Below are positions 33,151-42,644 of a stretch of 64,000 bases of DNA, piece by piece. Source of the DNA: Caulobacter rhizosphaerae (GTDB lineage Bacteria > Pseudomonadota > Alphaproteobacteria > Caulobacterales > Caulobacteraceae). The translations under genes and the position numbers were made by a program. Each line of letters starts with the position of its first letter. Position 1 is the stretch's first letter. The DNA lies in NCBI RefSeq assembly GCF_010977555.1, contig NZ_CP048815.1:5262501-5326500 (forward strand), given 5' to 3'. A model generated the notes under the pieces. It saw only the letters and a list, made by a program, of their open reading frames with translations. It ran no database searches and was not told where the DNA came from.

Positions 33151-36100
33151 CTAGAACAGCCGGGCCAGGGCGGCGGCCATCACCTTTTCTGGAACCGCCA
33201 TGAGTTTGGGACCGTCCGTCCAGACGATGGCGGCCTCGATCGGGCGATCGGGGAACACCTCGGCCAGCACCGCGGCATAGACCGCCATCTGCGACAGATA
33301 GGCCGGATCGGCCTGTTCGATGCGGTCGGGCGAGGGGCGGTTGGTCTTGTAATCGACCACCAGGATGCGGTTTGGCGTGACCACCAGCCGGTCGACCCGG
33401 CCGGCGATCTTCAGCTCGGCGGGCAGGCCGCGCGCCCCGCCGGCCACCGAGACCTCGGCCCGCGAGCCCGGACCGAACACCGCCGCGAACCGAGCGTCCT
33501 CCAGAACCCCGAAGGCGGCGGCGGCCATTTCGTCGCGCTGGTCGTCGGTCAGGTCGCGCTCGGCGGCCAGCAGGCGGCCGGCGGCCAGTCTGCGGCCCGC
33601 GGGTTCGATGTCCGGGAGGAGTTGCAGCAGCCGGTGGATGATCTCGCCGCGCCGGTAGCGGCCCAGGCCCGCCACCGCCGCCAGGGGCGAGGGCGCGCTG
33701 CCCCGGGCCTCGTCCTCCAGGGTCGAGGGGGCGGCGTAGCGGGCGGCGGGGGTTTCGGGCGCCGCCGGGGCCAGGGTCCAGGCCGGTGTCGGGACCAGGG
33801 CGGGGACGGCGCGCGGGGCCAGGGCCTCGGCGCGCATCGGGTCGGGTCCGAAGCGCTTGCGGCCCCCAGTGGCGACATCCTCGGAGATCTCCCGCACGCC
33901 CGGCGCGATGTCGGGATGGGCGAAGGCGGCCTGGGCGGCGGCGTACCAGCCGCCGACGTTCTCGTCCTTGGTCCGCGCGTCGATCCGGCCGCACAGCACC
34001 AGCCGGTCGCGGGCCCGGGTCAGGGCCACGTAGTAGAGCCGCAGGGCCTCCTCGGCGTCCTTCTTCTCGCGCAGCTCCCGCGCCCGCGCCGAGGCCTCGC
34101 AGTCGTTGGCCTTGCTGGCGCACCACAGGAAGCCGCCCGCCTCGGTGCGCATCAGCGGCGAGCCGCGCGCCCCGCCCTTCATCGTGGTCTCGGGCAGGAA
34201 GACGATCGGCGCCTCCAGCCCCTTGGAGCCGTGGGCGGTCATCACCCGCACCTCGTGGCGCGCGCCCTCCATCTCGCGCTTGACCACGATGTCCAGGCTG
34301 GCGAAGTCGGCGATCAGGGCCTCCAGGTCGCGGACCCCGCGCTGCTCGGCGGCCAGGATCTGGGCCAGGAACTCGTCCAGGGCCTCGGCCGCCTCCTCGC
34401 CCAGGCGGGTCAGCACCTTGGCGCGGTTCGAGCGCGTGGTGTCGTCCACCCGGCCCAGCAGCAGGGCGTAGAACTCGAAAGGCTGCCGACGGCGGCTCTC
34501 GGCCAGCGCCCAGCGCAGCAGGTCGCGGGCGGCGGACCAGCGGGGCTGCTCGGCGGCGCGATCGTTGACGGCCTGCCACAGCGTACCTGGCCGCCCCTTG
34601 GCCAGAGCGTAGAGCTCGTCGTCCGACAGGCCGCAGAACGGGCTCTTGAGCAGGGCCGCCAGGGTCAGGTCGTCGTCAGGGAACAGGCAAAACCGGCCCA
34701 AGGCCAGCAGGTCGTCGAAGACGATATGGGCCGACAGGCTCAGGCGGTCGGCCCCGGCGACGGGGACGCCACGGCGTTTCAGAGCGCGCAGGATCTCCTC
34801 GAACAGCGCCTTGCGGCGGCGCACCAGCACCAGGACGTCGCCGGGATGGGCCGGCCGCCACTGGCGGGTCTCCTTGTCGAACACCGCGTCGCCGCGGGCG
34901 ATCAGGGCCTGGATCTCGCCGGCGATCTTCTCGGCCAGGCGGCGATTGGCGCCCTGTTCGGTCTCGGCGTCCAGCGGCGCGTCCCAGGCCTCGCGTTCCG
35001 CGCCCGGCAGCTCGCGCTCCAGCGGCCACAGGTCCACGCAGCCCTTGTGGTCGACCCGGAACGGCTGGTGGCGGACCACGTCTTCGCCGGCCGGGGCCGG
35101 CACGCCCGAGCGGGTCTCCGGCGCCGAGAACAGGGCGTCGACGAAGCTCAGAACCTCCACCGTCGAGCGGTACGACATGGTCAGCGGCACGGCCTTGCCG
35201 ACCCGGTCGGCGGCGGTGATCTGGGCGATGTAGCCTTGGGTCTCGGCCAGCAGGCGCTGGGGATCGGCGCCCTGGAACGAATAGATCGACTGCTTCTCGT
35301 CGCCGACCACGAACAGGGTGCGGGCGTCCTCGCCCGGGTGCTGGGCCCGCCAGCGGACCGCCCCCTCGCCGGCGAAGAAGTCCGAGGTCAGGGCCCGCAG
35401 GATCGCCCACTGCTCGGGCGCCGTATCCTGGGCCTCGTCCAGCAGGATGTGGTCGATGCCGCCGTCCAGTTTGTACAGCACCCAGGCGGCGTCGACCTTT
35501 TCGGTCAGCAGCACCCGGGTCTTGTCGATCAGGTCGGCGAAGTCGAGGGCCCCGCGGGCGTCCTTCTCGATCTGGTGCGAGGTGACATAGAGGGCGGCCA
35601 GGCGCAGGGCGTCGGCGCTGTCCTCGGCCACCCGGGCGGCGCGCAACCATTCGCGAGCTTCTTCCAAGCGCTCCTGCTCGGCCAGCAGCCGCGCGCGCAG
35701 GTCCTCGCGCGCCTTCAGGCCCGAGGTCTTGGCCGGCCAGGTCATGGACGTGCCCGCCCCCTTCTCGGTGAACAGCGCCGCCAGGGCCTGGTCGAGGTCG
35801 GCGCCAGGATCGGTGGCCACCGCCCGCAGCTGGCCGGCGCATTTGATGTCCGTCTTGGTCCCGTTCAGCAGCACGTCGGCGACCGAGCGCCAGAGGTCGC
35901 GGTCCAGCTCGGCCATGGCCTCGGCCATGACGGCCTCGATGCTGCTGGCCCCATAGTGGAAGCCGCAGACCCGCCAGACGTCCTCGACCGCGCCCTGCAG
36001 GCCGCCGACCTGGTCCAGATACGCCCCGATCGCCCCGCGCTGGCTCTCGAAGGTGGCGAACATCGTCTCGAAGCTGGCGAAGTCCAGGGCCACCGAGAAC

Positions 36101-36660
36101 CGGGCATAGGCCTGGGCGAAGGCGTCGTCGTGGTCGGTGACATAAGTCGCGACCTGCCGCAGGGCGCCCTGGGCGATGGCGGCGCTGGCGCTGTCGTCCA
36201 TCACCTGGAAGCCCGGCGACACCCCGGCCTCCAGCGGGAAACGGCGCAGCAGCTTCTCGCAGAAGGCGTGGATGGTCTGGATCTTCAGGCCGCCCGGGGT
36301 TTCCAGCGCCTTGGCGAACAGGCCCCGGGCCTTGGAGAGCGCACGGGGGTCGAAGCCGGCCGGGTCGCGCCCCTCCAGGGCGCCCAGCTGCTCGCGCAGC
36401 TTGATGTCAGGGGTAACGCACCACTCGCCCAGCCGCTCGAACAGCCGCCGCTGCATCTCGGCGGCGGCGGCCTTGGTGTAGGTGACGCACAGGATCGCTT
36501 CGGGCGCGGCGCCGGCCAGCAGCAGGCGCGCGACCCGGTCGATCAGGGTCTTGGTCTTGCCCGACCCGGCGTTGGCCGTGACGAAGGCCGAGATGGCCGG
36601 GTCGGCGGCGATGCGCTGAGAGTCTGGAGGCGAGCTAGTCAACCCAGCGCGCCTGTACAT
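33151..36660 (-). CDS. addA: Double-strand break repair helicase-nuclease AddA
   Basis: About 1169 residues. The UvrD/Rep-type helicase begins at SAFVTANAGSGKTKTLIDRV (Walker A). ILLDEAQDTAPEQW is motif II, and the C-terminal RecB-like nuclease has ILVVDYKTNRPSP. With AddB it resects double-strand ends up to Chi and loads RecA. The start is uncertain: ATG 36660 is used, but a TTG at 36642 would leave only an 8-bp overlap with the membrane-protein gene upstream instead of 26 bp. It lies in a tight minus-strand series with addB, but not adjacent to it (see 36635-37195). Confidence 0.95.
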   Translation of the reverse strand: MYRRAGLTSSPPDSQRIAADPAISAFVTANAGSGKTKTLIDRVARLLLAGAAPEAILCVTYTKAAAAEMQRRLFERLGEWCVTPDIKLREQLGALEGRDPAGFDPRALSKARGLFAKALETPGGLKIQTIHAFCEKLLRRFPLEAGVSPGFQVMDDSASAAIAQGALRQVATYVTDHDDAFAQAYARFSVALDFASFETMFATFESQRGAIGAYLDQVGGLQGAVEDVWRVCGFHYGASSIEAVMAEAMAELDRDLWRSVADVLLNGTKTDIKCAGQLRAVATDPGADLDQALAALFTEKGAGTSMTWPAKTSGLKAREDLRARLLAEQERLEEAREWLRAARVAEDSADALRLAALYVTSHQIEKDARGALDFADLIDKTRVLLTEKVDAAWVLYKLDGGIDHILLDEAQDTAPEQWAILRALTSDFFAGEGAVRWRAQHPGEDARTLFVVGDEKQSIYSFQGADPQRLLAETQGYIAQITAADRVGKAVPLTMSYRSTVEVLSFVDALFSAPETRSGVPAPAGEDVVRHQPFRVDHKGCVDLWPLERELPGAEREAWDAPLDAETEQGANRRLAEKIAGEIQALIARGDAVFDKETRQWRPAHPGDVLVLVRRRKALFEEILRALKRRGVPVAGADRLSLSAHIVFDDLLALGRFCLFPDDDLTLAALLKSPFCGLSDDELYALAKGRPGTLWQAVNDRAAEQPRWSAARDLLRWALAESRRRQPFEFYALLLGRVDDTTRSNRAKVLTRLGEEAAEALDEFLAQILAAEQRGVRDLEALIADFASLDIVVKREMEGARHEVRVMTAHGSKGLEAPIVFLPETTMKGGARGSPLMRTEAGGFLWCASKANDCEASARARELREKKDAEEALRLYYVALTRARDRLVLCGRIDARTKDENVGGWYAAAQAAFAHPDIAPGVREISEDVATGGRKRFGPDPMRAEALAPRAVPALVPTPAWTLAPAAPETPAARYAAPSTLEDEARGSAPSPLAAVAGLGRYRRGEIIHRLLQLLPDIEPAGRRLAAGRLLAAERDLTDDQRDEMAAAAFGVLEDARFAAVFGPGSRAEVSVAGGARGLPAELKIAGRVDRLVVTPNRILVVDYKTNRPSPDRIEQADPAYLSQMAVYAAVLAEVFPDRPIEAAIVWTDGPKLMAVPEKVMAAALARLF

Positions 36661-37195
36661 AGGTCCGCCCGTCGTCGTGACAGTGGGTGACGACGACATC
36701 GTCCCATTGGCGGAGATTTCGGGCGCGATGGACGGTTCTGTTCGCGCACCGTCCAGCCGTCCACCAAGCAGGCGGAGTCTCGGCCGGCATGGGAACCAGA
36801 TCCTGGCCCTCGATAGGCGGGGGGACCTTTGCGAAGGGCGGCCCGACCAGCCAGGCCTCATCGGTCTGGTCAGTGGTGAAGGCCAGGTAGACCTCTTCCG
36901 CATCGCTGGTGCCGGAGCCCGCCGTCCGCAGGTCGCGGACGCGGGGGCTGGGCTTGACGTCGAAGACCTGCTCGAACCGCGCGGCGGGCGGGGCGAAGTT
37001 GCTCCAGACCAGACCACCGACCAGGAGCAGCACCGGGGCGGCCCCGGCGAGCACCGGCATGGCGATCAGCCAAGGCGCCAGCCGACGATGCTTGCGGCCG
37101 GTCAGTAGCCAGACGGCCAGGCTGAGCAAGGCCGTCAGTCCGAAAAGGACGGCCGAGACGACGGCGAAGAAAATGATGGCGAAGCCTAGGCCCAT
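36635..37195 (-). CDS. Membrane-anchored hypothetical protein interposed between addB and addA
   Basis: 186 residues from the ATG at 37195. Two N-terminal hydrophobic segments (LGFAIIFFAVVSAVLFGLTA and WLIAMPVLAGAAPVLLLVGG, separated by a basic TGRKHRR loop) anchor it. The rest is soluble and periplasm-like, with FEQVFDVKPSPRVRDLRTAG, AEEVYLAFTTD and Cys in GRCANRT and THCHDD. No family recognised. It starts 13 bp after the addB stop and its end overlaps addA, so it is translated within the add operon. addB and addA are usually adjacent, so this is a local insertion. Confidence 0.7.
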   Translation of the reverse strand: MGLGFAIIFFAVVSAVLFGLTALLSLAVWLLTGRKHRRLAPWLIAMPVLAGAAPVLLLVGGLVWSNFAPPAARFEQVFDVKPSPRVRDLRTAGSGTSDAEEVYLAFTTDQTDEAWLVGPPFAKVPPPIEGQDLVPMPAETPPAWWTAGRCANRTVHRARNLRQWDDVVVTHCHDDGRTYVQARWVD

Positions 37196-37208
37196 GGCCG
37201 CGCGCGGC

Positions 37209-40208
37209 TCATTCGCCGCCCTCCCCGTCGTCGCCGCTGGTCGACCATTCGAACACCCGCGCCAGGTGGCCGTAGTCGCCCGCGTGGTCGTGCACGAACT
37301 GTGGAGCCACGCGCGACAGATACGGCTGCTTCGGGTTGTCATAACGCTCGATCAGGTCTCGCAAACCCTGCAAAGCCTTGATCGCCGCCTCCTGGCTGTC
37401 GACCCCGGCTGTGGCGCGGACCTCCTCGACGCCGGCCGGCTTGCGGCCGGTGACCCGCAGATAGGTCAGGTCGCCGGGCTCGCGCGGACCAATGTCGGGA
37501 AAGCCGCCCTCGCGCAGGATGGCGGCGGTCAGGGTCAGCTGGGGCGAGAAGCCGGTCTCGACCTGCTTCTTCGACGGCGCCGCGCCGGTCTTGTAGTCGA
37601 GGATGTGGGCCAGGCCGTCCGGGGTCGGCTCGATGCGGTCGGCCTTGGCGGTGACGGTGAACGGCCGGCCGCCGATGTCGAAGGTCAGCTCGCCGGCGGC
37701 CTCGACGACGATCCGCTCGGCCCCGGCCCGGCGGCGGGTCTCCAGCTCGGCGACCCACAGCGCCGCCTCGCGGGCCAGGGCGCGTTCGCGGGCCAGGGCT
37801 GCGGCCGGCATGCCGGCCTTCTCCAGCTCGCCCAGATAGAGGCCGGCGAAGATCTCGGCGGCGTCGGCCGGCACGGGGCCGGGATGTTCCAGCGAGAACG
37901 TCTCGAACGCCGCGTGGATCGCCGTGCCGCGCGCCCGGGCCTCGACCGGCTCGTCGGGGCGGTCCAGCGGGTAAAGCCTGAGGATGTCGCGGGCCCAGAC
38001 GGCGTAGGGGTCGCGGGTCAGGGCCTCGACCCGGGTCACGGCCATCCGGCGCGGGCGGTCGGCGACCGGCGGGGTCGGGGCGGGACGCTTGATCGGGTCG
38101 TAAGGTCCGGGAGCGTCGAGGTCGCGAGCCCAGGCCAGCACGTCCGGACGCTCGGTCAGGCGCAGGCCGGCGCCGCGCGCCAGGGTCTTCAGCCGCCACA
38201 GCCAGCGGCTCTCGACGGCCGGCGCCCCGCCGCGCCGCTCGCTGTGGACCAGGACCACGTCCGGGGCGCAGGCGGCCTGGGCGAAGTCGTGGGCGGTCAG
38301 GCCGATGCGGCGCTCGGGCGGCGGCAGGCCCAGCCGGGTCCGCATGGGCCGCGACAGGAACGGGTCGATCGGCGCGCCGCGCGGCCAGATCCCCTCCTCC
38401 AGCCCGGCCAGGATCAGCCGGTCGGCCCGCACCATCCGCGCCTCGATGGCCCCGAAGATCCGCAGGCGCGGATGGGTGGCCCCGCCGGTGCGCAGGGTCT
38501 CCTCGTTGACCAGGCGGTCCAGCAGGTCGGCGAAGCCTTGGGCCGAGGCCGGCGGCAGGACGAGGCCGTCGGTGATCAGCGACGACAGCAGGCTCGCCAG
38601 GCCCTCGCCGGCCGAGCCGGCCCACAGGTCGGTGGGATCGGCCAGGGCCTCCAGGGCCTCGACCAGGGCGCGGGCGGCGGCGGCCGGCTGGCCGGCCTTG
38701 GGGTTCGCCACGTAGGGCGCGGCGACGCGATGGGCGGCGGCCAGCACGCGTTCGACCAGGGCCTTGGCCTCGGGATGGTCCTTAAGCCGTTCCAGAAGCT
38801 GGGCGGCGTCGCGGGGGGCGGGACCGCGCAGGCCTTTCAGCTCCAGCTCGCGGGCGGCCGGGGCGTCGGCGCGCAGCAGCGGGTGCTTGGCCACGGCCAG
38901 CAGGCGGACGGGATCCAGCGGATCCAGCGCCAGGCCGGCGACGTGCTGGGCCAGGATCGCCGCGGCGCTGGCGGCCAGGGGCGCGCCGGCCGAGCTGTCG
39001 GGGACCACGCCCCAGCGCATCAGCCGGGCGTTGACCCGCCGGGCCAGCTCCTGGTCGGGCGTGACCAGGGCGGCGGTCAGGCCGGGGGTCTCCAGGGCCT
39101 CGCGCAGCAGCAGGGCGCAGGCGACGGCGGCCTCCTCCTCGGTGCGGGCGCTGACCAGGGACAGGCCCTTCAGCCCCTCCTCGATCGGGTCCAGGCCCGG
39201 CGCCTCGGCTCGCAGCCGGTCGATCTGGGCCAGCCAGTCGGCCGTCGCCTCGGCCGGACGCAGGGCCTCGTTGATCAGGCGACGGCGCCAGCGGCCCCGG
39301 CTGTCGGCCTCGGGCCACCAGGGGCGGACGTCGTCGCGGGTCACGCCCGCCCCGACCAGCAGGCGCTTCATCGCCCCCTGCGGATGCTGTTCGCCCGCCA
39401 GATCGTCGACCTTGTCCCAGGCGTCGTCGGCCAGGCCGTCGTCCAGGCCGGGCAGCACGACCGCACCCTGCGGCAGGTCGGCGATCACGCGCAGCAGGCG
39501 GGCGGTGGCCGGCGCGGTGCCGGTCGAGCCGGCAGCGACCAGCACGCCCTGCGGCGGATGGGCTTCCCACTGGTCCGACAGCGCGTTGAGCAGCCGCACC
39601 CGCCGGTCGCTGACGTCGATCAGCCCCATCTTGTCCAGGCGCCGCGGCCAGGCGGTCAGGACCGCCTTCAGGAACCGGGCCGAGACCTGCCAGTGCTGCG
39701 CCAGGTCCCCCTCGGCCAGGCCGTCCAGGCGTCCGTCGTCGGTGACCACCTCCTCGATCTGGCAGCTGTCGAGGAAGTCGGCCAGGGCCTTGGCCATTTC
39801 CAGCGCCTGGCTCGCCTGCGGCTGGAACGACAGCAGATGAGCGTGTTCGGCCACCAGCCGCGCCAGCTCGAACCGGCGGCGGCGCGAGGAGACGGCGGGC
39901 GGCAGGTCCAGGCTCAGGTCGCCGGGCTCGAACGGCGGCTCGCCCTCGTCCAGGTCGCCCAGCGGCCGGATCTGCGGCAGCAGCAGGGCCTTGCCGCCGC
40001 CGACCGCCCCCTCCGCGACCTGGACGAAAGCGTCGGCCAGGGCGCGGGCCCCCCGTCGGGTGGGGGTGAGGACGGTGGCGGCGGGCAGGGCTTCGGGGCC
40101 CAGCGGGGCCAAGGCCTGCAGCAGCCCGCGCGCCAGGTCCTCGACGAAGGGCCGGTGGGCGGGGATCGAGAACCAGCGCGGCCCCGGATGGTCGAAGGGG
40201 CCGGCCAT
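37209..40208 (-). CDS. addB: Double-strand break repair protein AddB
   Basis: 999 residues from the ATG at 40208. The alphaproteobacterial AddB type: FSIPAHRPFVEDLARGLL opening, degenerate helicase part with VLTPTRRGARALADAF, LILAGLEEGIWPRGAP (UvrD-like motif) and a C-terminal PD-(D/E)XK nuclease with HILDYKTGAAPSKKQVETG. Partner of AddA. It starts 2 bp after the MurU-like gene stop, so the cell-wall-recycling and repair genes form one transcription unit. Confidence 0.93.
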   Translation of the reverse strand: MAGPFDHPGPRWFSIPAHRPFVEDLARGLLQALAPLGPEALPAATVLTPTRRGARALADAFVQVAEGAVGGGKALLLPQIRPLGDLDEGEPPFEPGDLSLDLPPAVSSRRRRFELARLVAEHAHLLSFQPQASQALEMAKALADFLDSCQIEEVVTDDGRLDGLAEGDLAQHWQVSARFLKAVLTAWPRRLDKMGLIDVSDRRVRLLNALSDQWEAHPPQGVLVAAGSTGTAPATARLLRVIADLPQGAVVLPGLDDGLADDAWDKVDDLAGEQHPQGAMKRLLVGAGVTRDDVRPWWPEADSRGRWRRRLINEALRPAEATADWLAQIDRLRAEAPGLDPIEEGLKGLSLVSARTEEEAAVACALLLREALETPGLTAALVTPDQELARRVNARLMRWGVVPDSSAGAPLAASAAAILAQHVAGLALDPLDPVRLLAVAKHPLLRADAPAARELELKGLRGPAPRDAAQLLERLKDHPEAKALVERVLAAAHRVAAPYVANPKAGQPAAAARALVEALEALADPTDLWAGSAGEGLASLLSSLITDGLVLPPASAQGFADLLDRLVNEETLRTGGATHPRLRIFGAIEARMVRADRLILAGLEEGIWPRGAPIDPFLSRPMRTRLGLPPPERRIGLTAHDFAQAACAPDVVLVHSERRGGAPAVESRWLWRLKTLARGAGLRLTERPDVLAWARDLDAPGPYDPIKRPAPTPPVADRPRRMAVTRVEALTRDPYAVWARDILRLYPLDRPDEPVEARARGTAIHAAFETFSLEHPGPVPADAAEIFAGLYLGELEKAGMPAAALARERALAREAALWVAELETRRRAGAERIVVEAAGELTFDIGGRPFTVTAKADRIEPTPDGLAHILDYKTGAAPSKKQVETGFSPQLTLTAAILREGGFPDIGPREPGDLTYLRVTGRKPAGVEEVRATAGVDSQEAAIKALQGLRDLIERYDNPKQPYLSRVAPQFVHDHAGDYGHLARVFEWSTSGDDGEGGE

Positions 40209-40210
40209 GG

Positions 40211-40966
40211 CTAGGTCGACCCCGCCGGGCCGTGGCCGCCCAGCCGGGCCTCGGCCGCGTCCCGCGCCTGGGGATCGCCGACGTGCATCCACACCCCGGC
40301 CGGGGCGACGCCATGTACGCGATGGTCGGCGGCCAGGGTCTTCCAGATCGGGGTCAGCGAGAACGGCCCGTCGGGACCGTCGGCCACCACCTGCGGCTTG
40401 CAGATATGGACGCCGACATAGACCAGCGGCGCGGTCTCGCCCGGATCCTTGAACCGCACGCCCCCGTCGTCGGCCAGGAAGACGTCGCCGCTGTCGTGGA
40501 AGCCCAGGGAGCCGGCGGTCGAGGCCAGCATCAGGCAGACGTCCATCCGCTCCGGGTCCCAGGCCCGGGCCACCGCCTCGATGGCCGAGGCGTCCTCGAT
40601 CCAGACGGAGTCGATATTGGCCACCCAGATCGGGGCGTCGCCCAGCAGCGGCAGGGCGTGCTTGACGCCGCCGCCGGTCTCCAGGGCCTGGGGCCGCTCG
40701 TCGGAGATGACGATGCGCGGCAGGGGATGGGTCGCGGCGCGCCGGGCCAGGTGTTGCTCCAGCCGGTCGGCGAAATAGTGGACATTGACCACGGCGGTCT
40801 CGACCCCGGCGGCCGCCAGGCGGTCCAGCATATGGTCGATCAGCGCCTTGCCGCCGACCTCGACCAGGGCCTTGGGCCGGTCATCGGTCAGGGGTCGCAT
40901 GCGGGTGCCCAGGCCCGCGGCCAGGACCATGGCGACCTTGGGCGCTTGGTTGAGGGGCGCGCTCAT
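40211..40966 (-). CDS. murU: N-acetylmuramate alpha-1-phosphate uridylyltransferase, MurU-like
   Basis: 251 residues of the sugar nucleotidyltransferase fold: MVLAAGLGTRMRPLTDDRPKAL (nucleotide loop), then VNVHYFADRLEQHL, ETGGGVKHALPLL and NIDSVW (metal Asp). It overlaps amgK by 4 bp (ATGA). The AmgK-MurU pair, described in Pseudomonas and Caulobacter, turns recycled MurNAc into UDP-MurNAc, bypassing de novo synthesis and giving fosfomycin tolerance. The call depends mostly on this pairing. Confidence 0.88.
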   Translation of the reverse strand: MSAPLNQAPKVAMVLAAGLGTRMRPLTDDRPKALVEVGGKALIDHMLDRLAAAGVETAVVNVHYFADRLEQHLARRAATHPLPRIVISDERPQALETGGGVKHALPLLGDAPIWVANIDSVWIEDASAIEAVARAWDPERMDVCLMLASTAGSLGFHDSGDVFLADDGGVRFKDPGETAPLVYVGVHICKPQVVADGPDGPFSLTPIWKTLAADHRVHGVAPAGVWMHVGDPQARDAAEARLGGHGPAGST

Positions 40967-42054
40967 CGGCGGAACTCCGAGGGCACATAAGTGTCGAACC
41001 AGGCCTTCAGCCCCGCCATCGCCGGATCCTGGAGATTTCGCTCCAGGTAGCGCCAGGTGCGCGGCATGTAGGCCTCGTACTGCGGCCGACCCAGCAGGGC
41101 CTGACGGGCGAACACCCGACCTAGGATCCGGGCGGCGTTGGAGGCGGCCAGGGCGCGATAGTCGGCGATGAACGCCTCGCCATCCACCTGGGGCCGGGCG
41201 GCCAGGTAGCGGTCGAGCATGGCCTGCTCGAGCTCGGGCGAGACGTCGCGGCGGGCGTCCTGCAGCAGGTGGGTCAGGTCCCAGGCCGGATGGGCGCACA
41301 GGGCGTCCTGGAAGTCCAGCAAGCCCACGCGGGCCACGCCCTGGCGGTCGGGCAGCCACAGCAGGTTCTGGGCATGGAAGTCGCGGTGGGTGAACACCGA
41401 GGCGCCGGCCTCGCCGCGCACCCAGACGGGGGCCCAGAGGGCGTCCCACTCGGCCACGGCCTCGGGGCTGAACGCCGGCAAGCCCGAGAACTTCGGCCAC
41501 CATTCCAGGAAGGTGTCGGTGGCGATCTTCAGGGCCAGGGCGTCGTAGGTCAGCAGCGGCCATTCCACGCCGCCGTCCGCGGTGAGCACCTCGGGCGGAG
41601 TCTCGGCGTGCAGGGCCGCCTGGACGTCGACGGCGGTTTCGTACAGCGGGACCTCGTCCTGACCCTCGGCGATCAGGGTGGCGTAGAGGCCGTCGCCCAG
41701 GTCCTCCAGCACCGCCAGCCCGGCCTCGACGTCGTGGGCCAGGATGGCCGGAGCCGACAGGCCGCGCCCGCGCAGATAGGCCGCCGTGGCCACGAAGGCG
41801 GCGACCGAGCCGGCGGCCAGGCGGGCGGCGGCGTTGTAGCCCAGGGCCACGCGCTCGGCGTCGCTGGCGCCGGGCGGGCAGACCACGCTCTCCAAGGCCG
41901 GCGGCTGGTCCATGAAGATGAAGCTTTGATCGCCCCGGTGCAGGCGCTCGTAGGCGCGGGTCGAGGCGTCGCCGCCCAGCGGCTCGCGACGAGCGTCGCC
42001 GAAGCCGTTGGCCGCCAGGAAGGCCGCCTTGAGGGTTTCGCGATCAGAGCTCAA
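40963..42054 (-). CDS. amgK: Anomeric MurNAc/GlcNAc kinase AmgK
   Basis: 363 residues of aminoglycoside-phosphotransferase fold. GGDASTRAYERL is the nucleotide loop, TLRD-type FTHRDFHAQNLLW the catalytic loop and VGLLDFQDAL the metal Asp. The C-terminal YxxRTWRYLERNLQDP helix is typical of AmgK. It phosphorylates the anomeric hydroxyl of MurNAc and GlcNAc. It overlaps tsaE by 11 bp and murU by 4 bp, so all are cotranslated. Confidence 0.9.
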   Translation of the reverse strand: MSSDRETLKAAFLAANGFGDARREPLGGDASTRAYERLHRGDQSFIFMDQPPALESVVCPPGASDAERVALGYNAAARLAAGSVAAFVATAAYLRGRGLSAPAILAHDVEAGLAVLEDLGDGLYATLIAEGQDEVPLYETAVDVQAALHAETPPEVLTADGGVEWPLLTYDALALKIATDTFLEWWPKFSGLPAFSPEAVAEWDALWAPVWVRGEAGASVFTHRDFHAQNLLWLPDRQGVARVGLLDFQDALCAHPAWDLTHLLQDARRDVSPELEQAMLDRYLAARPQVDGEAFIADYRALAASNAARILGRVFARQALLGRPQYEAYMPRTWRYLERNLQDPAMAGLKAWFDTYVPSEFRR

Positions 42055-42499
42055 GCGGTCGTCCTTCGAAGGTTCCGTGGGCCCCGATCACGGCGCGGCG
42101 CGCCTGGCCGTCGTCGCCCATGGGGGTGATGTCTATAGCGAGTCGGTCAGCCGGCAGGCGACCTTGCAAGCGCTGGGGCCATTCGATCAGCACCGCGCCG
42201 TCCTCCAGCGCCTCCTCCAGCCCGATCTCGTAGGCCTCGTCCGGATCGGTCAGGCGGTAGAGGTCGAAATGGGCGACCGGGAAGTCGGGGCCGTCATAGA
42301 ACTGCACCAGGGTGAAGGTCGGGCTGGGCACTTCTTCGTCCGGCGAGGTCAGGGCGCGGATCAGGGCCCGGGCCAGGGTCGACTTGCCCGCCCCCAGCGG
42401 ACCGGTCAGGCAGACGGCGTCGCCCGGCCGCAGGGCGATGGCCAGCTTCGCGCCCAGGGCCTGGGTGGCCGCCTCGTCGGGCAGGGAAATCTCGATCAC
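42044..42499 (-). CDS. tsaE: tRNA t6A biosynthesis ATPase TsaE
   Basis: 151 residues with Walker A LTGPLGAGKSTLARALI, switch region VPSPTFTLVQFY and HFDLYRLTDPDE, then EWPQRL. TsaE supports the TsaBD complex in threonylcarbamoyl-adenosine formation at position 37 of ANN tRNAs. First gene of the tsaE-amgK-murU-addB operon; the tsaE-amgK order is widespread in alphaproteobacteria. Links in function to MtaB in this window, which modifies t6A further. Confidence 0.95.
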   Translation of the reverse strand: MIEISLPDEAATQALGAKLAIALRPGDAVCLTGPLGAGKSTLARALIRALTSPDEEVPSPTFTLVQFYDGPDFPVAHFDLYRLTDPDEAYEIGLEEALEDGAVLIEWPQRLQGRLPADRLAIDITPMGDDGQARRAVIGAHGTFEGRPLEL

Positions 42500-42644
42500 G
42501 GGCGGAGCCGTCCTTCAGATGCGGGCGTTCGACCCGGGCCCGACTCTAGACAAGGCGCCGCGCCGTTCCAAGGCGAGGCGGGGACATTTGACGTACGGGC
42601 CGCCGCGTCCGAGGTTGGGTGATCTTAAGAGGGGAAACCATCGT

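Noticed and set aside
33082..36690. 1202-codon open frame on the plus strand opposite addA
   Set aside because: Shadow of addA: low-complexity Gly/Gln/Arg/Leu composition, no motif, no ribosome site. In high-GC DNA the antisense frame stays open. The same applies to long frames opposite addB (36909-40214), the prolyl oligopeptidase (18155-20671) and the GH65 gene (54957-57212).
36661..37017. N-terminal extension of addA by ~119 residues
   Set aside because: The extra sequence is Arg/Ser/Pro-rich, unrelated to AddA, and is explained by the interposed membrane-protein gene read in another frame.
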